A stretch of 21,902 nt of DNA from CADDZP01 sp035948135. GTDB lineage: Bacteria; Actinomycetota; Acidimicrobiia; Acidimicrobiales; AC-14. The position numbers were made by a program, and so were the translations under genes. The stretch is taken from contig DASZJL010000153.1 of assembly GCA_035948135.1 (NCBI GenBank), positions 1 through 21,902 of the forward strand, given 5' to 3'. Below the pieces are notes generated by a model. The model saw only the letters and a program-made list of their open reading frames with translations. It did not search any database and was not told the DNA's origin. Shown in pieces: positions 1 to 7,616 of this stretch (positions within the stretch are counted from its first letter, which is position 1; each line of letters begins with the position of its first letter).

Positions 1-180
1 GTGCATCCTCCCGGCGAGTCGAAGTCCTGCACTGTGAAGTGGAGTCCGTCCAGCCACACGTTCCACGACCCGTGCAGCGGCAAGGACTATCCGGCCGACG
101 GCATCGGCCTCGTCCGCTACAAGACGTCGGTCGACAAGAACGGCGACCTGGTGGTCGACCTCCACCAGCCCATCAGCTAA
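1..180 (+). CDS. Rieske-fold-like protein, C-terminal fragment (5' end outside window)
   Basis: Frame 1 is open from base 1 to the TAA at 178-180 and gives 59 residues; the beginning of the gene lies upstream of the window. The fragment has the layout of the cluster-binding end of a Rieske [2Fe-2S] domain: a Cys followed by V.W, a gap, then F-x-DPC-x-G-x-Y, an Asp-Gly turn, a GLVRYKT strand and a final NGDLVVDL strand. In true Rieske proteins the two loops read CxHxGC and CPCHGS. Here the positions that would carry the ligands are changed (D in place of the first Cys and S in place of His in the second loop), while the two Cys that form the loop disulphide seem to remain. I therefore infer a Rieske-like fold that may not hold a cluster. 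The upstream ligand pair cannot be fully judged from this fragment. The stop overlaps the convergent oxidoreductase gene by 8 bp. Confidence 0.55.
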   Translation: MHPPGESKSCTVKWSPSSHTFHDPCSGKDYPADGIGLVRYKTSVDKNGDLVVDLHQPIS

Positions 181-1735
181 CTCCGGGAAAGGTCAGGCCC
201 AGGTCGTCGCAGACAGCCTTGGCGGCGTTGTGGCCCGGACCCATGCTGACGCCCGAGCCCGGATGGCTGCCGGCGCCGCAGAGGTAGACGTTGGGCACCG
301 GCGCCCGGAACTGGCCCATCTCCGGGATCGGTCGCATCGCCCCGTGCTGGTAGGGCACGAAGGCGCCGTGCTGGTGGGTGCCGTGCACCGAACTGGGGAT
401 GCGGCGCTCGAGGTTCAGCGGCGAATGCACGACTCGGTGGGTGATCTTGTTCCGGAGGCCGGGAAGGGCGGTGCTGTCCAGCCAGTCGACGACGTGGTCG
501 GCGTAGGCCTCGTCGGCGTCGTCCCAGCTTCGGCCGTCAGCGCGGCGATACGGCACGTAGTGGACGACGAACTTGATGAGGCCCTTCCCCTCCGGGGCGC
601 GCGTCGGGTCAACCACGGCCTCGTTGACGACGCCCACCAACGGCGTGGTCGGGGGGACGCCGGCCCGGCACTGGGCGAAGATGTCCGACAGGTCCTCGAT
701 GGTCGGCGGTTGCACGTGGATGTAACCGGCGTGGCCCAGCTCCTCGCCCGCCGCGAATGTCACCGGCTCGGACAAGGCGGCGTGGATGGTGAAGAAGGAG
801 TCGCCCCACTCGTAGTGGCGGATCTTGTCGGCGATCTCCTTGCCGGCGACGTTTTCGCCGAGGAGGTCGATCACGAGGTGGTACGGGTCGACGTTGGAGG
901 CCACCACCTTGTCGACGACGACCTCCTCGCCGCCGGCGAGTCGCACCTTCGTCGCCCTGTTGTTGTCGACGACGATGCTGGCGACTGACGCGTTCGTTCG
1001 AATCTCACCGCCGTGGGCCTCGAGGTCGGCGGCGAGGGCGGCGGACACGTGGTGCATCCCGCCTTTCACGATGCTGACGCCGACGTCCTGAACGCACGTC
1101 GAGAACAGCCAGGCGAACTCGCCCCCGCCGACGTCGTCAGGAGAAGCGGCGGCGTGGAAGGCGAACGACGCCAAAAAGGCGCGCACGGTCTCGTTCTCGA
1201 ACGTCTCGTTGACCCACGACCTCGCCGTCTGCATCTCGAAGCGGAGCTCGTCCATGCCGTCGGGGTCCTGGTTGAGCTGGGCCAGATGGGCGGCTTGGCT
1301 CTGGGGCGCCGAGTACATGCCCTGCACGATCGCCGGCTTGGCCGCCAGGTAGCGCTCGTAAAGGCTGCGCCAGGTGGCCGCGTCCGTCTTCGAGAATCGC
1401 TCGAGTGTGCGGACTGTCTCCTCCACGTCGCGGCCGATCGTCATCGTCTGGCCGTCGGTCGTAACCAACGCCCAGTTCGGGTCGGGCGTGATGAGCTCCA
1501 AGCCGCGCTTGGCGACCTCGAGGTCCTTCATCGCCGGCGCCAACTTGGCTACCAAGAAGCCGCTGGCGTGGACGTCCGACAGGTAGCCGGGCGCCGTGAC
1601 CTCCTCGCTGATCGTCATCCCGCCGTAGTCGCGGTACTGCTCGAGGACGAGCACCTTCAGCCCGGCCCGAGCCAGATAGCACGCACACGTAAGCCCATTG
1701 TGGCCGGCTCCGATGACGACAGCGTCGTAGCTCAT
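173..1735 (-). CDS. NAD(P)/FAD-dependent oxidoreductase, phytoene-dehydrogenase-like (COG1233)
   Basis: The 520-residue product opens with an FAD-binding Rossmann motif, GAGHNG at residues 9-14, followed by the E-Q strand end that contacts ribose and a YGGMT segment. Near the C terminus, the pattern NVYLCGAGSHPGSGVSMGPG followed by an NAAKA helix is the second FAD-binding region typical of carotenoid/phytoene desaturase-like flavoproteins (COG1233, PYROXD2-like). Length fits that family. The substrate cannot be told from sequence; no carotenoid genes are nearby, so a role in carotenoid desaturation is not supported. The ATG at 1735 is the only sensible start because the Rossmann strand begins three residues later; I see no strong Shine-Dalgarno before it. 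The gene stands alone on its strand and its 3' end overlaps the neighbouring + gene by 8 bp. Confidence 0.85.
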   Translation of the reverse strand: MSYDAVVIGAGHNGLTCACYLARAGLKVLVLEQYRDYGGMTISEEVTAPGYLSDVHASGFLVAKLAPAMKDLEVAKRGLELITPDPNWALVTTDGQTMTIGRDVEETVRTLERFSKTDAATWRSLYERYLAAKPAIVQGMYSAPQSQAAHLAQLNQDPDGMDELRFEMQTARSWVNETFENETVRAFLASFAFHAAASPDDVGGGEFAWLFSTCVQDVGVSIVKGGMHHVSAALAADLEAHGGEIRTNASVASIVVDNNRATKVRLAGGEEVVVDKVVASNVDPYHLVIDLLGENVAGKEIADKIRHYEWGDSFFTIHAALSEPVTFAAGEELGHAGYIHVQPPTIEDLSDIFAQCRAGVPPTTPLVGVVNEAVVDPTRAPEGKGLIKFVVHYVPYRRADGRSWDDADEAYADHVVDWLDSTALPGLRNKITHRVVHSPLNLERRIPSSVHGTHQHGAFVPYQHGAMRPIPEMGQFRAPVPNVYLCGAGSHPGSGVSMGPGHNAAKAVCDDLGLTFPGVS

Positions 1736-1944
1736 CAGGAGCGTTTTAGCGCGGGACTGTCAGAGCTTCTCCCAGCTTTGTGGAGCTTTGGAGCCCCCAG
1801 AGGACAGGAAAACTCCAAAAAGCGGGGCACCCAGAAAAGTGCCGGACGTCGAGCGCTCGCCACGAGTGACGCAGGATCGCGCTCTTCGGACGTGGCAACA
1901 TCGGGGGTGTCGTAGAGCACGTCCAGCGCGACAAGGGGGCCTGG
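1736..1944. promoter_or_regulatory. Divergent intergenic region between the FAD oxidoreductase and the ParB-like gene
   Basis: These 209 bp separate two divergently read genes and must hold promoters for both. I could not assign convincing -10/-35 pairs. It contains a near direct repeat (GCTTTG-TGGA-GCTTTGGAG around 1775-1793) and an inverted repeat CTTTGGAG (1786-1793) / CTCCAAA (1813-1819) with a 19-base gap, which could be an operator or chance. The frames crossing it lack recognisable protein features. Confidence 0.35.
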
Positions 1945-2352
1945 GTGGCGAAGACGAAGAAGAGGACGCAGCCGAGTCTTTGGAAGGACCTGCCGGACGA
2001 GCACGACTACCCGGCGGCGTACGACTACCTAACCCTGTTGATTCCCGAGAAGACAGCCAGGGCGGTGGTCGCCCAGCTGCGGAAGGCACCGATCAGCCAC
2101 CGCAAGGCCAAGGACATTCTTCGGGCCAGCGCCCTGAACCTTCTCTCTCCCGACAGTGAGCACGTGTCCAAGGACATGAAGAAGGTCGAGATGGGGATTC
2201 TTCTGTCCCCTGTGCTCCTCATGCGCGCCGGCCTTCGCAGCACGCGACCGCTCATCGTGGCCGACGGCTATCACCGCATCTGCGCCAGCCACCACCTCGA
2301 CGAAAACCTCGACATCCCCTGTCGGATCGCCGACCTGCCGATGACGCGCTGA
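1945..2352 (+). CDS. Conserved hypothetical protein with ParB/Srx-like C-terminal motif
   Basis: This 135-residue protein starts at GTG 1945, supported by a purine-rich Shine-Dalgarno AAGGGGG at 1933-1939 with 5-base spacing. The N terminus is lysine-rich (AKTKKR). The middle holds an amphipathic helix with HRKAKDILRAS. The C terminus reads SPVLLMR, a strand, then LIVADGYHRICASHHLDE and IPCRIADL. The pattern 'preferred value strand, DGYHR, helix, P-C-R' resembles the ParB/sulfiredoxin-like fold, where the GxHR motif binds phosphate. I recall similar small stand-alone proteins in many bacteria, always annotated as hypothetical or ParB-N-domain-like. No partner ParA or DNA-binding domain is present. 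Its 3' end lies only 13 bp from the end of the convergent acyl-CoA synthetase gene. Function is unknown. Confidence 0.75.
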   Translation: MAKTKKRTQPSLWKDLPDEHDYPAAYDYLTLLIPEKTARAVVAQLRKAPISHRKAKDILRASALNLLSPDSEHVSKDMKKVEMGILLSPVLLMRAGLRSTRPLIVADGYHRICASHHLDENLDIPCRIADLPMTR

Positions 2353-2365
2353 CCGCGGCGAGGAG

Positions 2366-3892
2366 CTAGGAGTCGCCCTCGCCCTCGTCGTCCTCCTGGA
2401 ACAACTTCAAGAGCTCGTCCTTCTGCACCTTGTCAGTGCCCGTCCGGGGGAGCTCGTCGACGATCTTCACCTGGCGCGGCGCCTTGTAGTCGGCCATGTG
2501 CTCCCGAGCCCACTCGACGAGCTCCTTCTCTTTGACGTCGGAGCCGCCGTCGCCGACCCGAACAACAGCCACCGGGATCTCTCCCTTCCGATCGTCGGGC
2601 AGCCCGATGACGGCGGCCTCGGCGACCGCTGGGTGCTCCTCGAGGCTGCGCTCGACCTCGACGGCGAAGACCGAATAGCCGCCGTGCTTGATGACATGCT
2701 TCTTCCGCCCTGCGAACTCCACCAGCCCGAGCGGCCCCTTGCGCGCCAGGTCGCCGGTGCGCAGCCACCCGTCCTCGGTGATCGTCTCCTTCGTGGCGTC
2801 GTCCTTGCCGTGGTACCCCTTCATCACTCCGGGGCCCTTGACGACCAGCTCGCCGACCTGTCCGATGCGAACGTCCTCACCCGTGTCGTCGTCGATGACG
2901 CGGAGCTTGTAGCCCGGCAGTGGTGACACCACGTTGCTGGCGATGGGCAGGTTCATCAGCGGCAGGGAGAACCGGATGGCGACGCCACCGCCGAGCTCGA
3001 CCATGCCGTAGCCGTCGACGAACGCGGCTTCGCCCACCGACGCACCGACGATGGGCAACGTGGCCGTGGCGCCCATCTTCTTGAACTTGCGGATGAGGTC
3101 CTCGGGCATGACGTCCGCGCCCGACGCCCAGAGGCGCACTGAGCGCAGGTCGCGCTCCTCGGCCCCCGCCTCCAGCATCATGCGGTACATGGCGGGCACG
3201 CCGATGAACATCGTCGCCCGCCGCTCCTCGATGGCGTCGAGAGCCTTGTCCGGCCGGAACTTGGGCAGCAGGAAGATCGGGATGCCCCCGCAGGCGAGCA
3301 TGAGCATGAGGCTGAACCCGGCGATGTGGGCCACCGGCATCCCCGACACGCATTCGTCACGACGCAGCTGCGCAGGGTACGCAGCCATCATCACGCCTGA
3401 ACCGAGCAGGGCCTTGTGGCTGAGCTTTGCTCCCTTCGGCTTCCCGGTCGTACCCGACGTGTAGAAGATCCCCGCCACATCACCAGGCGACGGATGGGCC
3501 GCTTCCACAGGCTCGCCCATGATCTCGTCGCACGACTGCACGGTGAGGCTGGCGCCGGAGTCCCCCCTGACGTACTCGATCTCCTCGTCACGCATCTGCG
3601 GGTTCACGGGCACCGCGATGCCACCGGCACGGATGATCGCCATGCAGAGGAGGAAGAACTCGTAGCCATTCGGGGCGTTGACGACGACCGGGTCTCCGGG
3701 GCTGATCTTCTCCCTGATCCCGCCCGACATCCGAGCCACCTGGTCGGCGGCCTCGGTGAAGGTCAGCGCCAGCCCGGAGTCGTCCTCCTCGACCAGCGGC
3801 GCGTCGCCGTTGGCCTTGGCCAGGCGGTCGAACAAGTCAGCGAGCGTGACATCACCCGAAAATGCGACCCGGAAACGCTCGAGCTGGTTCAC
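2366..3892 (-). CDS. AMP-dependent acyl-CoA synthetase/ligase (ANL superfamily)
   Basis: The 508-residue product activates a carboxylic acid as acyl-AMP and then thioesterifies it to CoA. Visible ANL motifs: A3 P-loop YTSGTTGKPKG at 144-154; A5 at 295-299; A7 TGD at 379-381; the A8 hinge near GRKKHVIKHGG at about 395-405; and the A10 catalytic lysine probably K488 in TGTDKVQK. Two motif deviations stand out: A5 reads YGMVE rather than the usual YGxTE, and the A10 Gly before the Lys is Asp. Length suits 4-coumarate-CoA ligase-like or medium/long-chain fatty acyl-CoA ligases; the substrate is not predictable. The start is GTG 3892, set by a perfect AGGAGG at 3898-3903 with 5-base spacing. It lies 53 bp downstream of the mgtC-like gene and may be the last gene of the pcrA-mgtC unit. 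Confidence 0.9.
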   Translation of the reverse strand: MNQLERFRVAFSGDVTLADLFDRLAKANGDAPLVEEDDSGLALTFTEAADQVARMSGGIREKISPGDPVVVNAPNGYEFFLLCMAIIRAGGIAVPVNPQMRDEEIEYVRGDSGASLTVQSCDEIMGEPVEAAHPSPGDVAGIFYTSGTTGKPKGAKLSHKALLGSGVMMAAYPAQLRRDECVSGMPVAHIAGFSLMLMLACGGIPIFLLPKFRPDKALDAIEERRATMFIGVPAMYRMMLEAGAEERDLRSVRLWASGADVMPEDLIRKFKKMGATATLPIVGASVGEAAFVDGYGMVELGGGVAIRFSLPLMNLPIASNVVSPLPGYKLRVIDDDTGEDVRIGQVGELVVKGPGVMKGYHGKDDATKETITEDGWLRTGDLARKGPLGLVEFAGRKKHVIKHGGYSVFAVEVERSLEEHPAVAEAAVIGLPDDRKGEIPVAVVRVGDGGSDVKEKELVEWAREHMADYKAPRQVKIVDELPRTGTDKVQKDELLKLFQEDDEGEGDS

Positions 3893-3897
3893 GTGCT

Positions 3898-3903
3898 CCT
3901 CCT
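3898..3903 (-). promoter_or_regulatory. Strong Shine-Dalgarno of the acyl-CoA synthetase gene
   Basis: On the minus strand the sequence is AGGAGG, five bases before the GTG at 3892. It is the clearest ribosome-binding site in the window and fixes a non-ATG start. Confidence 0.8.
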
Positions 3904-3945
3904 ACCCGACAGCAAGGACGCTCAGTCTTGCCGGTCGGGGGTGGT

Positions 3946-4653
3946 TTAGGCGAGGTCGAGGCCCGTGACGTCCTTGCGACCGCTGAGCTCACCCAACGCC
4001 GTCTCGAGGTCGCACGTTGGATCCGCCTTCAGTTCCGCCTCCACTGTCAGGCCCTCGTCCTCCCGGCGGACCGAGAGCGACCGGACCTCGCAGCCGTCGA
4101 TCTCGTGGAGGGCGGACACGATCTCGCTCGGGTTGGCGCCGTGTTTCAGATGGATGATCGCCGTCTGCAGGGTTCTCGCCCTTCGTCGCACCCAGCGCCG
4201 CGGCGTGCGCAGGAAGACCAGCGACAGCAACAGGAGGACGCACGTGATCGTCGCCGCGAAGAAGCTGCCCAGGCCGGCCGCCAACCCGATCGCGGCGACA
4301 GCCCACAGGCTTGCCGCGGTGGTCAGCCCCCTGATCGACGCCCCCTCCTTGAGGATGGCGCCCGCCCCGAGGAACCCGATGCCGACGACGACCTGGGACG
4401 CCACTCGGGTGACGTCGATCTGGTAGTTGTTCGTGTTGCGGCCGGCCACATACGCGTCGAACCCGTGCACGGAGATGATGCCGAAGAGCGCGGCACCGAT
4501 GCCGACCGTGATGTGCGTGCGCAGGCCGGCGGGCTGGCCTGAGAGCTCGCGTTCGACACCGATGGCCCCGGCGAGCGCCACGGCGGCGACCAGGCGCAGC
4601 GCAATGTCGCCCCACTGCAACGCCGGCTTGGCCAGGTCGACCGCGGCAAGCAC
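3946..4653 (-). CDS. MgtC/SapB-family membrane protein
   Basis: The 235-residue protein shows the MgtC family pattern: an N-terminal membrane segment (about 16-34) ending in GAIGVERE, the AGLRTH loop, a second segment with GIGAALFG, then GIGFLGAGAIL and further hydrophobic helices to about residue 147. A soluble C-terminal domain (about 155-235) follows, as in longer MgtC members that carry an ACT-like tail. MgtC proteins are linked to growth under low Mg2+ and, in pathogens, to control of the F-ATPase and intramacrophage survival; here only general membrane or ion homeostasis can be proposed. The start is GTG 4653. It lies one codon after the TGA of pcrA and in the same frame, so translation probably depends on reinitiation. 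No separate Shine-Dalgarno is evident, nor is the Mg2+-responsive leader known from Salmonella. Confidence 0.88.
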   Translation of the reverse strand: MLAAVDLAKPALQWGDIALRLVAAVALAGAIGVERELSGQPAGLRTHITVGIGAALFGIISVHGFDAYVAGRNTNNYQIDVTRVASQVVVGIGFLGAGAILKEGASIRGLTTAASLWAVAAIGLAAGLGSFFAATITCVLLLLSLVFLRTPRRWVRRRARTLQTAIIHLKHGANPSEIVSALHEIDGCEVRSLSVRREDEGLTVEAELKADPTCDLETALGELSGRKDVTGLDLA

Positions 4654-4656
4654 TGC

Positions 4657-6834
4657 TCAGGCGCCGATCTTCTTGAGCGGCGCCCACGCCAGCAGCAGGC
4701 GCTTCTCCCCCACGCTGGGGAAGCGCACGACCCCCTCTGCCTTGTCGCCTTCGCCGATGACCTCGATCACCACGCCTTCGCCCCACTTGCCGTGCACTAC
4801 GTCGTCCCCTACCCGCAGGCCGAGATTCTCAGCCCCGCTGGTTCGGGCCGGCGTCGCTCCCCGACCTCGCAGTGCGGACTCGACGATGCCCGACCGACCC
4901 CGCTCGGCCAGCCGGGCCTGGCGGCCGCCCTCGACCATTCGAGTCAGTTGCTCGGGGATCTCCTTGAGGAAACGACTCGGCGGGTTGTACTGGGTGGCGC
5001 CGAACAGCGACCGGCTCCAGGCGTTCGAGATATACAGACGCTCGCGGGCCCTGGTGATGCCGACGTAGCAGAGGCGGCGCTCCTCCTCGAGCTCGTCGGG
5101 CTCACCGAGCGATCGAAGGTGCGGGAACACGCCGTCCTCGAGGCCGACGATGAACACCGTCGGGAACTCCAGGCCCTTGGCCGTGTGCAGCGTCATCAGC
5201 ACGACGCTCGAGTCGTCCTCTGTCAGCTCGTCCTGGTCGGCGACCAGGCTGACCGCCTCGAGGAACTCCTCGGTCGATTCGTGCTCGCCGGCCACGCCGA
5301 CGAGCTCGGCCAGGTTCTCGAGGCGGCCCTGGGCCTCGAGCGATCTGGTGGCCTCCAGCTCGGCTGTGTAACCGGTGCGGGCCAGGATCGCTTCGAGAAG
5401 CACTCGGGGGCCGTCGTCGACCGCGCGCAGCTCCTCGAGCAAGTCCACCAACTCGCGGATGCCGGTGAGGGCGCGTCCGTGGACGCCGGCTTCCTCGGCG
5501 TGGTCGAGCGCCTCGGCGAACGTGACGCCGTGGGACGCGGCCCACGCGTCGATGCGCCCCAACGACGTGTCGCCCACACCGCGTTTAGGGACGTTGACGA
5601 TGCGCTTGAGCGACACTTCGTCTGTCGGGTTGATCAGAGCGCGCAGGTAAGCGAGGGCGTCCTTCACCTCTCGGCGTTCGTAGAACCGGGTGCCGCCGAT
5701 GACGCGGTATGGGACCTCGGCTCGCACCAACTCCTCTTCGACGACGCGGCTCATGGCGTTGGTGCGGTAGAAGACGGCGAGATCGCCCCAGCGGTACGCC
5801 TCGTCGTGCAGGCGATGGACCTCTTGTACCAGCCACCGCGCCTCGTCGTGCTCGTCCTCGGCGAAGTACCGCTCGATGAGCTCGCCACCGACCTGCTCAG
5901 TCCACAACGCTTTCGGCTTGCGCATGAGGTTGTTGGCGATGACGGCGTTGGCGGCGTCGAGAATCGTCTGCGTCGATCGGTAGTTCTGCTCCAGCACGAC
6001 GAGCGTCGCCGCGGGAAACGCGTCCTCGAACTCGAGGATGTTGCGAATGTCGGCACCACGAAATTTGTAGACGCTCTGGTCGCTGTCACCCACGACGCAG
6101 ACGTTCTGGTGTTCCTTGCCGAGGAGCAGGACGAGCTCGTTCTGCGCCTTGTTCGTGTCCTGAAACTCGTCGACGAGGATGTGCTTGAAGCGGTGCTGGT
6201 AGTGGGCCAGGACGTCGGGGTTGGTCCGGAGCAGGTCGACGGTGACCATCAGCAGGTCGTCGAAGTCCATGGCGCTGTTGGCCAGCAGGCGCCGCTGGTA
6301 CTCCTTGTAGACCTGGGCGATCCGGCGCTCGTAGATGGTCTTCGCCTGTTCTCCGTAGGTGTCGAAATCGACGAGGTCGTTCTTGGCCTGGCTGATGACG
6401 GCGTGCACCGACCGAGGCGGGAACCGCTTGGGGTCGATGTTGAGGTCGCGCAAGACGTACGTCGTCAGCCGTTCGGCATCGGCTTGGTCATAGATGGTGA
6501 ACGAGGACTTGTACCCAAGGCGCTGGGCGTCCCTGCGCAGAATGCGGACGCACGCCGAGTGGAAGGTCGACACCCACATCTTCCGGGCCACCGGCCCGAC
6601 GAGGGCCTCGACCCTCGTTTTCATCTCGTCGGCCGCCTTGTTGGTGAAGGTGATGGCCAGAATCTCGAACGGCGAGATCCCCTGCTCCTTGATGAGCCAG
6701 GCGATGCGATGCGTCAGCACCCGGGTCTTGCCCGACCCCGCGCCGGCCACGATCAGGAGGGGCCCACCCGGGTGGGTCACCGCCTCACGCTGGACGGGAT
6801 TCAGGTCCTCGAGCAGTCCAGCGGGCACGGCCAT
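4657..6834 (-). CDS. pcrA: ATP-dependent DNA helicase PcrA/UvrD (SF1A)
   Basis: A 3'-5' superfamily 1A helicase acting in nucleotide excision repair, mismatch processing and removal of RecA or stalled replication complexes. With the ATG at 6834 it is 725 residues, matching PcrA/UvrD length. Motifs in order: Q motif LNPVQREAV (11-19), Walker A AGAGSGKT (30-37), Ia TFTNKAADEM (about 62-71), II VDEFQDT (221-227), III GDSDQSVYKFRGAD, IV EQNYRST, V LHTAKGLEF, VI YVGITRARERL. The C terminus keeps the PcrA-type Tudor-like tail (VHGKWGEGVV to LKKIGA) that can contact RNA polymerase. The open frame extends to 7161, but the extra 109 residues are low-complexity, overlap the divergent VOC gene and carry no helicase features. 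GTG 6846 is an alternative start four codons upstream. The gene is immediately followed in frame by the mgtC-like gene. Confidence 0.95.
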   Translation of the reverse strand: MAVPAGLLEDLNPVQREAVTHPGGPLLIVAGAGSGKTRVLTHRIAWLIKEQGISPFEILAITFTNKAADEMKTRVEALVGPVARKMWVSTFHSACVRILRRDAQRLGYKSSFTIYDQADAERLTTYVLRDLNIDPKRFPPRSVHAVISQAKNDLVDFDTYGEQAKTIYERRIAQVYKEYQRRLLANSAMDFDDLLMVTVDLLRTNPDVLAHYQHRFKHILVDEFQDTNKAQNELVLLLGKEHQNVCVVGDSDQSVYKFRGADIRNILEFEDAFPAATLVVLEQNYRSTQTILDAANAVIANNLMRKPKALWTEQVGGELIERYFAEDEHDEARWLVQEVHRLHDEAYRWGDLAVFYRTNAMSRVVEEELVRAEVPYRVIGGTRFYERREVKDALAYLRALINPTDEVSLKRIVNVPKRGVGDTSLGRIDAWAASHGVTFAEALDHAEEAGVHGRALTGIRELVDLLEELRAVDDGPRVLLEAILARTGYTAELEATRSLEAQGRLENLAELVGVAGEHESTEEFLEAVSLVADQDELTEDDSSVVLMTLHTAKGLEFPTVFIVGLEDGVFPHLRSLGEPDELEEERRLCYVGITRARERLYISNAWSRSLFGATQYNPPSRFLKEIPEQLTRMVEGGRQARLAERGRSGIVESALRGRGATPARTSGAENLGLRVGDDVVHGKWGEGVVIEVIGEGDKAEGVVRFPSVGEKRLLLAWAPLKKIGA

Positions 6835-6874
6835 TTCCGGGGCCACCCTACCGGCGGGCTGAGACACTAAAGAG

Positions 6875-7606
6875 GTGACGTCTCGGCTCGTCAGCCTCTG
6901 CTTGGATGCAAACGATCCTCGCCGTCTTGCCCGCTTCTGGGCCGAGGCGTTGCGCTGGGACATAGAGGCCGAGAGCGGCGGCGAGGTGGGTCTGGTGCCG
7001 ACCGACCACACGCAATTCGGGATCCTCTTCGAGCCGATCTCCGAGCCGAAGACGGCGAAGACGGCGAAGAACCGTATCCATCTCGACCTGACGACAACGT
7101 CCATCGATGACCGCTCAGAAACGGTCCGGAGACTGGTCGAGCTCGGCGCCCGCCACATCAACGTCGGTCAGGGCCCGGACGAACCTCATGTCGTCCTTGC
7201 GGATCCCGAAGGCAACGAGTTCTGTGTCATCGAGCCCGACAATTCCTTCCTCGCCGGCTGCGAACGCCTCGGAGCGATCAACTGCGAGGGTCTGCCAGCG
7301 GTTGGCTACTTCTGGAGCGAAGCGCTCGGATGGCCCTTGGTGTGGGATCAGGACGAAGAGACCGCTATTCGCGCTCCGGACGGCACCGGTCCCTTCATCA
7401 CCTGGAGCCCGCCGGTGTCCCGGAAGGACGCGAAGAACAGGTTGCACCTCGACATCGCTCCGCCGGCCTCCGGTGATCAGCGAACTGAGGTTGACCGCCT
7501 CATCTCCCTCGGGGCGACTCGGATCGACATCGGCCAAGGCGACGTCGATTGGGTGGTGATGGCCGATCCCGACGACAACGAGTTCTGCGTGTTGCGCCCG
7601 CGTTAG
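6875..7606 (+). CDS. VOC/glyoxalase-superfamily protein with two tandem domains
   Basis: The 243-residue protein is an internal duplication. Domain 1 (about 1-118) opens LVSLCLDANDPRRLARFWAE and ends DPEGNEFCVIEP. Domain 2 (about 119-243) has YFWSEALGW, NRLHLDI and ends DPDDNEFCVLRP. Both share the signature phrases 'KNR-hydrophobic-HLD' and 'D-P-x-x-N-E-F-C-V', typical of the glyoxalase-like (Glyoxalase_6) branch of the vicinal oxygen chelate superfamily. Members include glyoxalases, dioxygenases and resistance proteins; the substrate is unknown here. Metal ligands would be expected among the H and E of these two phrases. The start is GTG 6875, right where the first beta strand begins, without a well-spaced Shine-Dalgarno, so leaderless translation is possible. 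It is divergent to pcrA with only 40 bp between start codons and precedes the DUF2236 gene by 10 bp. Confidence 0.85.
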   Translation: MTSRLVSLCLDANDPRRLARFWAEALRWDIEAESGGEVGLVPTDHTQFGILFEPISEPKTAKTAKNRIHLDLTTTSIDDRSETVRRLVELGARHINVGQGPDEPHVVLADPEGNEFCVIEPDNSFLAGCERLGAINCEGLPAVGYFWSEALGWPLVWDQDEETAIRAPDGTGPFITWSPPVSRKDAKNRLHLDIAPPASGDQRTEVDRLISLGATRIDIGQGDVDWVVMADPDDNEFCVLRPR

Positions 7607-7616
7607 GGGCTCGCCG

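Noticed and set aside
1013..1915. Open frame on + opposite the FAD oxidoreductase
   Set aside because: Antisense shadow; Arg/Val/Leu-rich without conserved motifs.
4657..4659. TGA between pcrA and the mgtC-like gene as a selenocysteine codon
   Set aside because: PcrA ends at its usual LKKIGA-type terminus, and no SECIS-like hairpin was recognised after the TGA.
4792..6870. Long open frame on + (about 690 codons) opposite pcrA
   Set aside because: It is antisense to a clearly conserved helicase. Its translation is rich in Leu, Val, Asp, Arg and Gly without motifs, as expected from GC-rich antisense codons.
6835..7161. Possible 109-residue N-terminal extension of pcrA
   Set aside because: Low-complexity, no helicase features, overlaps the divergent VOC gene, and a good ATG lies exactly before the conserved Q motif.
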